In this document: positions 35,849 through 44,036 of the stretch, piece after piece
How the letters are laid out: each line of letters begins with the position of its first letter
Position numbering within the stretch: position 1 is the first letter of the stretch
Source of the DNA: Bog-159 sp035499555
GTDB taxonomy: Bacteria > Acidobacteriota > Terriglobia > Bryobacterales > Bryobacteraceae
DNA: 64,000 nt
Assembly: GCA_035499555.1 (NCBI GenBank)
Contig: DATJYO010000064.1
Span: forward strand, 186,001 to 250,000
Reading direction: 5' to 3'
The notes under the pieces: model-generated
What the model was told of the DNA's origin: nothing
Databases searched by the model: none
The model's input: the letters and a program-made list of their open reading frames with translations, nothing else
Position numbers and translations under genes: made by a program

Positions 35849-37363
35849 ATGGAACATTTCGACGTGTTGATCATGGGCGCGGGTTTGTCCGGCATCGACG
35901 CCGCCCATCACCTGCAGAAGCTCTGTCCCCGCAAGAGCTATGTCATTCTGGAACAGCGCGAGCGCATCGGCGGCACGTGGGATTTGTTTCGCTATCCGGG
36001 CATCCGCTCGGACTCGGACATGTTGACCATGGGGTACTCCTTCCGTCCGTGGACCAGCACCAAAGCCATTGCCCCGGGCGAAGAGATTCGCAAGTACATT
36101 ACGGATACGGCGCGCGACGATGGCATCGACCGCCACATCCGCTTCCGCCATCGGATCCTGACGGCGGCCTGGTCATCCCAGGAGGCCAAATGGACGGTGC
36201 AGGCCTTGCGGCAGGCGCCCGACGGCCGGGAAGAACCGGTCTCACTAACCTGTAGCTTTCTGTTCTCTTGTGCGGGGTACTACCGATATTCGGCTGGTTA
36301 TCTGCCTGAGTTTTCCGGGATGGAGCAATTCCAGGGCCGGATCATCCACCCGCAGGCCTGGCCCGAGGATCTGGACTATTCCGGCAAACGCGTGGTCATC
36401 ATCGGCAGCGGCGCCACTGCCGTAACGCTCCTTCCCGCCATGGCCCCAACGGCCGGCCATGTCACCATGCTGCAGCGGTCGCCAACCTATATTATTTCCT
36501 TGCCGGGGCACGACGCCATTTTTAATATGTTGCGGCGCGTCTTGCCCGACATGTGGGCATACAAGCTCAGCCGCTGGAAAAACGTCGGCTTCATGATCTA
36601 CGTCTACCAGTTGGCGCAGCGTTTTCCGGATTACGTGAAGAACGGCCTCATCCGCAAGATAAGCGAGGAACTAGGCCCGGAATACGATGTGGCTACAAAT
36701 TTCACGCCGCGCTACAATCCCTGGGAACAAAGGCTCTGCCTGGTTCCGGACTCGGACCTGTTCCGCGCCATCCGCGCGGGCCGCGCCAGCGTGGTCACCG
36801 GCCAGATCGACCGGTTCACCGGGAAAGGTATCCGGCTCACCTCGGGCGAGGAACTGGAGGCGGACATCGTGGTGACAGCCACCGGCCTGGTCCTCCAGGC
36901 CTTCGGGGGAGCCGGACTCTCCGTGGACGGACGCCCGGTGGAACTGGGCCAGGCGTTGGCTTACAAGGGTGTGATGTTGTCGGGCGTGCCGAATCTGGCC
37001 TCGGTCTTCGGTTACATCAACGCCTCCTGGACGCTCAAAGCCGACTTGATCTGCAACTATGTGTGCCGGTTGTTGAACGCCATGGACCGAAAAGGCGTGC
37101 GCCAGGTGACCCCGCGCAGCGGACCGGAGACCGCGGTCGCGCCCTTCGTCGAGAAATTCACGCCGGGATATATGCAGCGGGCGCTCGCGAATTGGCCCAA
37201 ACAAGGGTCCCGGGCGCCTTGGCGGGTTTATCAGAACTATATCCGCGATGCCTTCACGCTGAAGTGGAGCCCCATCGAAGACGATGCCCTGGAGTTCTCC
37301 AATCCGGCGGACTTGCCGGCGCCGTCTCCCGCGCCGGGACTCGCGCACGCGGCCAGGTCATGA
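35849..37363 (+). CDS. flavin-containing Baeyer-Villiger-type monooxygenase
   Basis: 504 residues. The FAD-binding GAGLSG (10-15) opens the protein and an NADPH-binding GSGATA lies near 187. Between them is the Baeyer-Villiger fingerprint, FQGRIIHPQAWP (161-172, consensus FxGxxxHxxxWP). GTWDLFRYPGIRSDSDM is typical of the EthA/hydroxyacetone-monooxygenase-like branch. Members insert oxygen next to a ketone, or oxidise sulfur or nitrogen, using NADPH and O2; the substrate is unknown. The ATG at 35849 begins the Rossmann fold and has AAGGGGAG upstream, slightly far. The stop overlaps the PIG-L gene as ATGA. Confidence 0.9.
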   Translation: MEHFDVLIMGAGLSGIDAAHHLQKLCPRKSYVILEQRERIGGTWDLFRYPGIRSDSDMLTMGYSFRPWTSTKAIAPGEEIRKYITDTARDDGIDRHIRFRHRILTAAWSSQEAKWTVQALRQAPDGREEPVSLTCSFLFSCAGYYRYSAGYLPEFSGMEQFQGRIIHPQAWPEDLDYSGKRVVIIGSGATAVTLLPAMAPTAGHVTMLQRSPTYIISLPGHDAIFNMLRRVLPDMWAYKLSRWKNVGFMIYVYQLAQRFPDYVKNGLIRKISEELGPEYDVATNFTPRYNPWEQRLCLVPDSDLFRAIRAGRASVVTGQIDRFTGKGIRLTSGEELEADIVVTATGLVLQAFGGAGLSVDGRPVELGQALAYKGVMLSGVPNLASVFGYINASWTLKADLICNYVCRLLNAMDRKGVRQVTPRSGPETAVAPFVEKFTPGYMQRALANWPKQGSRAPWRVYQNYIRDAFTLKWSPIEDDALEFSNPADLPAPSPAPGLAHAARS

Positions 37364-38169
37364 GAGTCCTCCTGCTGGCGTGCGCCGGCTGTCTGCTGGC
37401 CGCCGGCCAGGAACCGGGACCTCTCGAGTCGGCCCGCGGCCGGACCATCCTGCTCTTCACTCCGCATCCGGATGACGACACGTTCTGTTGCGCCGGTACA
37501 CTTTACAAGCTGGCAAGGAACGGAAACACCATTCGCATCGTTATCTATACCAACGATGACAAGGGTTCCTACGACCCCGACATGACCAGCGAACGGCTGG
37601 CGCGCATCCGCATGCACGAGGAAGAAGAGGCCTGCCGCATCATCGGCATTCCCAAGGCCAACATCATCTGGCTGCAATATCACGATGGCATGCTGGAATA
37701 CGCCAACCCACGCGACCTGGTCGAGCAGGTAACCGGCATCATCCGCCGGTACCGGCCCGACATCGTGCTGAGCGTCGACCCCGGCGCCGAATATGTGCGC
37801 TGGCACAAGACCGACCACCGCATGGCGGCCAACAATACTATCGATGCCATACGCGCCGCGGAATGGCACCTGTATTTCCCCAACCAGATCCTGCACGACG
37901 GGCTGCAGCCCTGGCAGGTGCCCGAGGAATACTACTACTACGCCGGCAAAGATGCCAATTACTTCGTGAACATCGACGATGTGGCGGAAATTAAGTTGAA
38001 CGCCGCCGCTGCCCACGTCAGCCAGTTTCCGCCGGCGATCTCGCACTACCGTCCGGATTGGGACCCCGCGGCGCTCGAGAAGCTGAAGGCCGAGCTGCGC
38101 CAGATGGACAAGAAGGACGGTCACTACGTCGAGTCCTTCCGCCGAGCGGCCGGATTCAACCAGGAGTAG
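37360..38169 (+). CDS. PIG-L/LmbE family deacetylase, exported
   Basis: 269 residues. A short signal peptide (MRVLLLACAGCLLAAGQ) precedes the PIG-L fold. The zinc and catalytic motif PHPDDD is at 35-40 and the second metal motif is in WHKTDHRMAANN. The family removes N-acetyl groups from GlcNAc-type sugars (mycothiol, bacillithiol or GPI precursors, lipoglycans). The export signal suggests it works on an extracytoplasmic glycan. It starts inside the stop of the monooxygenase gene and is translationally coupled, although no shared pathway is evident. Confidence 0.9.
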   Translation: MRVLLLACAGCLLAAGQEPGPLESARGRTILLFTPHPDDDTFCCAGTLYKLARNGNTIRIVIYTNDDKGSYDPDMTSERLARIRMHEEEEACRIIGIPKANIIWLQYHDGMLEYANPRDLVEQVTGIIRRYRPDIVLSVDPGAEYVRWHKTDHRMAANNTIDAIRAAEWHLYFPNQILHDGLQPWQVPEEYYYYAGKDANYFVNIDDVAEIKLNAAAAHVSQFPPAISHYRPDWDPAALEKLKAELRQMDKKDGHYVESFRRAAGFNQE

Positions 38170-38237
38170 CCATCCCGGACCGGCAGGAACATGCCCACGC
38201 CGTATCGTACGCGCGCGGCGCATGATACCATATCGGT

Positions 38238-38261
38238 GAACCAAATCTGGATATCTGGTTC
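38238..38261. promoter_or_regulatory. 24-bp palindrome, candidate operator
   Basis: GAACCA-N12-TGGTTC, with further symmetric positions inside the spacer (9 of 12 half-site positions match). It lies about 30 bases before the Gfo/Idh operon in an AT-rich patch, where a repressor site would be expected. Confidence 0.4.
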
Positions 38262-38290
38262 TTTAAAACAAACCTGATTCGGAGCCTTCT

Positions 38291-39466
38291 ATGCAGTCCC
38301 GACGTACCTTCCTGGCCGGCGCCATGAGCGCCGCCGCAGCGGCCCGCGTTCTGGGTGCTAATGACCGTATCCGCCTTGGACTGATCGGCGCCGGCGGACG
38401 CGGCAACCATCTCATCCGAATGGCGAACGCCAACGGCGGCATCGAGTGGGTCGCCGTGTGCGACGCCTGGGATGTGCGGCGCGATGAAACCGCCGGACGG
38501 CTGGGCGTGCCGGTTAAGAAGTATGGCGATTATCGCGCGCTGCTGGATCACAAGGACATCGACGCGGTCATCGTGGCGACCTGGGATCACATGCACTCGC
38601 GCATCGCCGCGGACGCCTGCCGTGCCGGGAAAGATGTCTTCGTCGAAAAGCCCATGACCTCGCTGCCGTTGCAGGGAGTCAGCCTGGTGGAGGCGGTTCG
38701 CGAGACCCGCCGCATCGTGCAGGTCGGCGTGCAGCAGCGCTCCATGCCTCATTTCATCGAGGCCAAGCAGAAGTTCATCGACACCGGCGCCTTGGGCAAG
38801 GTCAACATGGTGCGCACGTATTGGAACGCCAATACCGGCTACCTGGAGAAGCCGCCGGCGGGTATGGACGCCAGGCCCGAAGGCCTCGATTGGGACACCG
38901 CGCTCGGATGGCTGCCCAAGATCCCCTGGGATCCCAAGCGCTATTTCAATCGTTTCGCGTATTGGGACTTCTCCACCGGCGGCCAGACCGGTGGCCTGTT
39001 CGTCCACCTGGTGGACGTCGTGCATTGGTATCTGGATTTGACGCGCGCCCGCTCCGCGGTGGCATTGGGCGGTATCTACCTGTATAACGACGGGCGCGAC
39101 ACGCCGGATAACATCGACGGCATCGTCGAGTATCCGAACAACCTGGTGGTGACATTCGAGGCCACTCTCACCGACATGATCGGCAAGGAGTGCGTGGACA
39201 TCTGCTTCCACGGCTCCCATGGCCGGCTATCCATTTTCCGCGACGGCTACCGTTTCCTTCCCGCGGAGAAAGGTGCGCAGCCGGTGATCGGCGGCCCCTC
39301 CCGCGAGGAGGCCCACATGGGCAATTTCCTCGAATGTGTGCGATCCCGCAAACAGCCTAACGCGGATGTGGTTTCCGGCCACTACTCCGCGCTATCGTGC
39401 CATTTGATGAATCTGTCCTATAAGGAAGGCGGACGCGCGTTCTGGCAGCGCGAATGGGATGTTTAA
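38291..39466 (+). CDS. Gfo/Idh/MocA-family oxidoreductase with Tat-like signal
   Basis: 391 residues. The N-terminus MQSRRTFLAGAMSAAAAARVLGA is a twin-arginine-type signal. The Rossmann fold follows (IRLGLIGAGGRGNHLIRMA), with the family EKP motif in VFVEKPMTS. The C-terminal sheet domain contains GGQTGGLFVHLVDVVHWYLDL. Such enzymes oxidise or isomerise sugars with tightly bound NAD, and exported versions are frequent in Acidobacteria and Planctomycetes. With the isomerase and double-ThuA protein downstream it forms a sugar-modification operon; the substrate is unknown. Confidence 0.92.
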   Translation: MQSRRTFLAGAMSAAAAARVLGANDRIRLGLIGAGGRGNHLIRMANANGGIEWVAVCDAWDVRRDETAGRLGVPVKKYGDYRALLDHKDIDAVIVATWDHMHSRIAADACRAGKDVFVEKPMTSLPLQGVSLVEAVRETRRIVQVGVQQRSMPHFIEAKQKFIDTGALGKVNMVRTYWNANTGYLEKPPAGMDARPEGLDWDTALGWLPKIPWDPKRYFNRFAYWDFSTGGQTGGLFVHLVDVVHWYLDLTRARSAVALGGIYLYNDGRDTPDNIDGIVEYPNNLVVTFEATLTDMIGKECVDICFHGSHGRLSIFRDGYRFLPAEKGAQPVIGGPSREEAHMGNFLECVRSRKQPNADVVSGHYSALSCHLMNLSYKEGGRAFWQREWDV

Positions 39467-39497
39467 GCCGGAGCCGCCTGCTCACCTAAGGAGTCAT

Positions 39498-40346
39498 ATG
39501 CCTATCTCGATCGGCGTGAACATGGAGTTTATCCGTCACGAAGATAAGCCCTTTGCGGCGGGATTGGAGCGTGCCGCGCAATTGGGCTTCCGCTACGTGG
39601 AGCCCATGGTGCACAACGGCCGTGAACTGCTGAGCGAAGCCGGCTACTTTCACTCCGTTTCGCTCGATGACGAGCCGCGCGAGATCCAGGATCTGCTGGA
39701 CCGGTACGGTCTCCGTGCCTCGGGCCTCAGTGCGCATTGTCCCCTGATGCGGCCGGAGATCAGCGTACCCTACCTGCAAAAGGCGATCCGCTTCGCCGCG
39801 GCGATCGGCGCGCCGGTGGTCAATACCGACGAAGGCATCCGGCCGCCATGGATCGCCGACGACGACATCTGGCCCGTGATGCGCTACACTCTCACCGCGG
39901 CCTTGCGCGTAGCCGAGCGCTACGGTGTCGCGATCGGGATCGAACCCCATCAGAGCATCTCCCGCACGACTGCCGGACTATGCCGCATCGCATCCCTGGT
40001 GAACTCGCCCTGGCTGCAATTCAACTACGACACCGGGAACGCTTTCCTCGCCGGCGAAGATCCCTATGAGGGATTGAACGCCGTGCGCGCGCGCCTGGCG
40101 CACGTGCATGCCAAAGACATCGCCCTGGCGCACGCCGAAGCCGAACGGGGCAAGGTCACAGGCACGCCCGTGGGCTGCGCTTGCGGCGATGGCGTCATCG
40201 ACTGGGCCCGCGTGATCGGAATTCTGGAACAGTCCGGCTGGACTGGCGTACTGAGCTGCGAGTGCGGCACCTCCGCGCAAGCCGCGCGCAGCCTGGCCCA
40301 TCTGCAAGCGCTGGTTCCAAGAGTCGAGGCGCCCGCCTATGTATAA
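39498..40346 (+). CDS. sugar phosphate isomerase/epimerase family protein
   Basis: 282 residues of the xylose-isomerase-like TIM barrel (AP endonuclease 2 family). Metal-site residues are visible: Glu in IGIEPHQSIS, Asp in FNYDTGNAF, His in HVHAKD and Glu in LSCECGTS. It probably isomerises or epimerises a keto sugar released by the upstream oxidoreductase. The ATG at 39498 has AAGGAG five bases upstream and is preferred to the one at 39459, which overlaps the previous gene. Its end overlaps the ThuA gene by eight bases. Confidence 0.88.
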   Translation: MPISIGVNMEFIRHEDKPFAAGLERAAQLGFRYVEPMVHNGRELLSEAGYFHSVSLDDEPREIQDLLDRYGLRASGLSAHCPLMRPEISVPYLQKAIRFAAAIGAPVVNTDEGIRPPWIADDDIWPVMRYTLTAALRVAERYGVAIGIEPHQSISRTTAGLCRIASLVNSPWLQFNYDTGNAFLAGEDPYEGLNAVRARLAHVHAKDIALAHAEAERGKVTGTPVGCACGDGVIDWARVIGILEQSGWTGVLSCECGTSAQAARSLAHLQALVPRVEAPAYV

Positions 40347-41778
40347 GGTTCCCGCTCTCCTCCTGGCCGCCGCCACGCTCTACGCCGCACCCATCCGTAC
40401 CCTGATCCTCTCCGGCCAGAATAATCACAACTGGCGCGCCACCACGCCCTTCATGCGCGATCTCTTGTCGGCCACGCAGCGTTTCGATGTGCGCCTGGAG
40501 GAAGAACCTGCCGGGTTAACCGCCGCCGCGTTAGCGAATTACGATCTGCTGGTCGTTGACTATCAAGGTCCGCGTTGGGGTTCCGCGGCGGAGAAGGCGG
40601 TCACCGACTTCGTCGCCTCCGGCAAGGGCATGGTGGTCGTGCACGGATCCAGTTATGCATTCAGCGGGCTCGATATCCTCGGGCCGGGACATGTCAAAAC
40701 CGGCCGCACGGAACCGCCCTGGACCGCCTGGGCGGAAATGGTGGGCGGCACCTGGGCCGGCAATCCGCCCAAAACGTTTCACGCGCCGCGGCATCTCTTC
40801 CAGTTGAAACTCAGCGATCCCGCCCACCCCATCCTGCGCGGTATCGGCGGCGGCCTCGAAACGCTCGACGAACTTTACCACGAGATGCGCTTCCTGCCGG
40901 GGGCGCACGCGATCGCCACGGCCTATGACGATCCGGCGAACGGCGGCACCGGCAAAGACGAGCCGATCCTGGTGACCGTGAACTACGGGCGCGGCCGCGT
41001 CTTTTACGGGGCGCTGGGCCACGAGGTGCCGGCCATGCAGGAACCCGCCTTTGCCATCACTTTCGTGCGCGGAGCCGAATGGGCCGCTACCGGCGAAGTG
41101 ACGCTGCCGGCGGCGTACCCCGCACCTCATGCGGCACATCCCGTGCGCGTTCAACTGGTTACCGGCGGACATCCGTACGATCCGGAATTCTACGAAGTGT
41201 TTCTTCACCGTCCGGATCTCGAGGTGAATGTCACTGGCCACCCCGACGCTTACACCCACGATTTACGAAACGAAGCCGATGTGCTGGTGCTCTACGACAT
41301 GGTGCCTGAAATCAACGATGCCAGGCGCGCCAATCTGCGTGCCTTCCTGGAAGCCGGGCGCGGGTTGGTCGTGCTGCACCATGCCATTGCCGATTTCAAT
41401 TCCTGGCCCTGGTGGACCCGGGAGGTCGTCGGCGGCAAGTATCTCCTGCAGGCCGAGGACGGACTTCCCGCCTCGACCTACAAGCACGACGAAGATCTAC
41501 TCGTGGAAGCCGCTGCGCAGCACTCGATCACGCGCGGCCTGGGCCCCCTGCACTTCCGCGATGAGGTGTACCACGGCATGTGGATCTCGCCGCGCGTACA
41601 GGTGCTGCTGAAAACCGCCAACCCGCTCAGCGACGGCCCCGTCGCCTGGATCAGCCCGTACGACAAGTCGCGCGTGGTCTATATCCAACTCGGCCACGGC
41701 CGCGAGGCGCACCAAAATCCCGATTACCAGGAACTGGTCCACCGGGCCATACTCTGGTCTGCCGGAAGGCTGCCGTAG
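40339..41778 (+). CDS. secreted protein with two tandem ThuA-like domains
   Basis: 479 residues. A signal peptide (MYKVPALLLAAATLYA) precedes two copies of a ThuA (glutamine-amidotransferase-like) fold. The first runs at about 19-245 (IRTLILSGQNNHNWRATTPFMRDLL; GKGMVVVHGSSYAFSG; VTVNYGRGRVFYGALGHE), the second at about 257-479 (VRVQLVTGGHPYDPEFYEVF; GRGLVVLHHAIADFNSWPWW; VVYIQLGHGREAHQNPDYQEL). ThuA proteins belong to sugar-utilisation clusters such as trehalose use through 3-keto sugars. It is the last gene of the Gfo/Idh operon, and the stop faces the arylsulfotransferase gene five bases away. Confidence 0.88.
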   Translation: MYKVPALLLAAATLYAAPIRTLILSGQNNHNWRATTPFMRDLLSATQRFDVRLEEEPAGLTAAALANYDLLVVDYQGPRWGSAAEKAVTDFVASGKGMVVVHGSSYAFSGLDILGPGHVKTGRTEPPWTAWAEMVGGTWAGNPPKTFHAPRHLFQLKLSDPAHPILRGIGGGLETLDELYHEMRFLPGAHAIATAYDDPANGGTGKDEPILVTVNYGRGRVFYGALGHEVPAMQEPAFAITFVRGAEWAATGEVTLPAAYPAPHAAHPVRVQLVTGGHPYDPEFYEVFLHRPDLEVNVTGHPDAYTHDLRNEADVLVLYDMVPEINDARRANLRAFLEAGRGLVVLHHAIADFNSWPWWTREVVGGKYLLQAEDGLPASTYKHDEDLLVEAAAQHSITRGLGPLHFRDEVYHGMWISPRVQVLLKTANPLSDGPVAWISPYDKSRVVYIQLGHGREAHQNPDYQELVHRAILWSAGRLP

Positions 41779-41783
41779 AGCCA

Positions 41784-43862
41784 CTACGTGGTCGGCACGC
41801 TGTACAGGTTCGGCATCTGAAACGCCCGGTAGTGCTCCGGACCCGAGAGGTTCAACACCTTGTTGGCCGCGCCCAACTGCGGTGCAGGAGGCGTTGGGGT
41901 GATCTCCAGGCTGTAGCCGTCGATCGTGCTCAGGTTGATCAGGATCGCCGGGTTCTCAAAGAAGTAATAGCCGCTTGAAAGCAGTTGCGCGCTGCCCATG
42001 GCGGTGGAGAAATTGCCAAGATCGAAACTGACCGTGGGCGTTACCGTCTTGGCGCTCTCGTCAAAAGTCACGGCCATGCCCCGGCTGTTGCAGTCGTACG
42101 GACCGCAGGCCAGACCCAGTCCTGGCACTCCGCCGGTGGAAGCTCCGGGGTTCGAAACACGAGTGTTGCCGTTGTCGAAGATGGTCATGACTCCGGAGCC
42201 CGCTCCCTCAATGGCAACGTCGTGCTGGTGTGAGAACCAGGGCCATACGTCGTTGTAAGTGTTCATGAAAGTGAAGTCGCCGCTGGGACCCATCCGCCAC
42301 AAGATGTCGCCTGTGCCGGCTCCGTCACGGTAGTCGATCCGGAAAACCCAGTCCTGGTGCCGGCTCGACCATATGATGTCGCCGCCGGTCGAGTTGCCGT
42401 TCTGGGGGGCCGGCCAATAATAGAGCGAATTGCTGTGCAGCCAGTCGTGCGCCAGGGGAGCGGTGTTCCCCGCGCTGAGCAGGTAGACCGGCGGGCAACC
42501 CGCGGTGCTCACCCCGCAGGTATCTCCCAGGACGGCGGTGCGGGAAGCAGGCAATTGGGGATAACCATTGCCGCCACCGGCTGCGTCGAACGAATCCCAA
42601 TACCACGTGATCTGCCAGTTGCTATCCACCACCAGGATCATGTCCCCGATGATGTCCACCGGTAAACCGCTCGTGTCACCCTGCGTTCCGGCCGGAAAGA
42701 GCTTCTCTTCGGATACAAACAAAGCCATCTTGCCGCCCGGCAAGGTCTGGATGGCATCGTGATGGAACCCGCCAATGCAAGCCGTGCCGACCGGCGCCGG
42801 ATCGGGAACCGACTGGCACGGGACGCCGCCCGCAAAACCCTTGGCCAGGAGCTGCTGCTGGAGAGCCCCGATGTTGGTTTCTTTCACCACGTTGCCGGCC
42901 AGGTCGACCTGCCGCAGGTATTGCTGCGCGAAGACATTAGGATCCCAGGCGTAATCGTCCTCGACGGAAACCACGCCACCGCCCGTAACCGGGCGCACCG
43001 TCACCTGGAAGTGATCGACGTTGGTGGGCCAGTAATACCAGATGATATTGCCGGCCAGGTCGGTCGCCACGTTGGCGTAGGTTGTACCTCCTCCGAACTG
43101 GATCAAACTGTGCAGGATCACAGGATTAGGATCGTTGCTGCCGGCCGCGATCTTCACGCTGAAGCCGGGGAGCACCACGTTGCCGGGTATGCTTCCCGCG
43201 GTGAACACCCGGGTCGCCCCGTTGGTGATTTGGCTGCCCGTTTTGGTCTGGGCATGCATGTAGTAGCCGGTGGCCTGCAGCATCCCCCCGATTTCGAAAT
43301 TCATGGTCGTCGAACCGCGGCAAGGCGTCCAATTCGTGTATGCAGCAGGGTGGCTCCCGTTCTGAATCTGGAAGGAGATCCGCATGGAACTGCCGGTCGG
43401 GCAAGCCGGAGCGCTGAAGATGGCGACCAGCGGGTTCGCCGTCGCCGTGATCACGGGATTGCTCCCGGTCGCCAGCGGCGTGGCCGTGTATTTTACTGTC
43501 TTTTTGGCACTCTCTCCGGTTCCGAAGTCCTTGACGACTACCTGGATTTCGTAGCCTCCCTCGCTCGAGATCGGTACCCAGACAAACGGCCGCGACGTCC
43601 AGACTCCGGCGTTGAGCGTGCCGGGGACAAAATCCTTCACCAGGGTGACCGCTTTACCTGGAGCAGCGACGTTGAACTGAAACGCCACGGGCCCCGCTCC
43701 GGTATCGCCGGCTTTGGCGGTCCAGGTGATGGCTGTGCCGAGGAGTTGCGGCGAAGCCATTGATGGCTTAAGGGTAATGCCCGATATGGTGGCAAAGACA
43801 GGCATGCTTGAGAGCAGAGTCAAGCCGAGGATATTAATAAAACCCAGGTTTGGAGATTTCAT
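41784..43862 (-). CDS. arylsulfotransferase (ASST)-family secreted protein
   Basis: 692 residues. A signal peptide (NILGLTLLSSMPVFA) precedes two Ig-like domains and then an ASST-type six-bladed propeller: GGFHHDAIQTLPGGKMAL, HDWLHSNSLYYWP, IIWSSRHQDWVFRID and WPWFSHQHDVAIEGAGSGVMTIFDNGN. The repeated His residues match the family, in which one His carries the sulfo group transferred between phenols. Activity on a natural phenolic or peptide substrate is inferred. It is divergent from the second ADOP gene; their 174-base spacer holds two palindromes. Confidence 0.85.
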   Translation of the reverse strand: MKSPNLGFINILGLTLLSSMPVFATISGITLKPSMASPQLLGTAITWTAKAGDTGAGPVAFQFNVAAPGKAVTLVKDFVPGTLNAGVWTSRPFVWVPISSEGGYEIQVVVKDFGTGESAKKTVKYTATPLATGSNPVITATANPLVAIFSAPACPTGSSMRISFQIQNGSHPAAYTNWTPCRGSTTMNFEIGGMLQATGYYMHAQTKTGSQITNGATRVFTAGSIPGNVVLPGFSVKIAAGSNDPNPVILHSLIQFGGGTTYANVATDLAGNIIWYYWPTNVDHFQVTVRPVTGGGVVSVEDDYAWDPNVFAQQYLRQVDLAGNVVKETNIGALQQQLLAKGFAGGVPCQSVPDPAPVGTACIGGFHHDAIQTLPGGKMALFVSEEKLFPAGTQGDTSGLPVDIIGDMILVVDSNWQITWYWDSFDAAGGGNGYPQLPASRTAVLGDTCGVSTAGCPPVYLLSAGNTAPLAHDWLHSNSLYYWPAPQNGNSTGGDIIWSSRHQDWVFRIDYRDGAGTGDILWRMGPSGDFTFMNTYNDVWPWFSHQHDVAIEGAGSGVMTIFDNGNTRVSNPGASTGGVPGLGLACGPYDCNSRGMAVTFDESAKTVTPTVSFDLGNFSTAMGSAQLLSSGYYFFENPAILINLSTIDGYSLEITPTPPAPQLGAANKVLNLSGPEHYRAFQMPNLYSVPTT

Positions 43863-43953
43863 GGAATTTTTCTATTGTACATGCACGGCGCGACTGGCGT
43901 CCCGCCGTCCCAGGCCCATTAGTACCACCCCGAAGGTGAGATAAGATCTCAAC

Positions 43954-43992
43954 ATCGTTCTAACGATTAGCCGGTTCCATAGTCTAACTATG
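43954..43992. promoter_or_regulatory. two adjacent palindromes, candidate operator pair
   Basis: ATCGTT-CT-AACGAT (43954-43967) and CATAGT-CTA-ACTATG (43978-43992) share TCTAAC at exactly 24-bp spacing. They lie between the divergent ASST and ADOP genes, 45-83 bases from the ADOP start. Confidence 0.45.
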
Positions 43993-44036
43993 CAACTGCC
44001 CACGGCGTTTCGCCGCAGGGCCGGAGGATCACCGTT

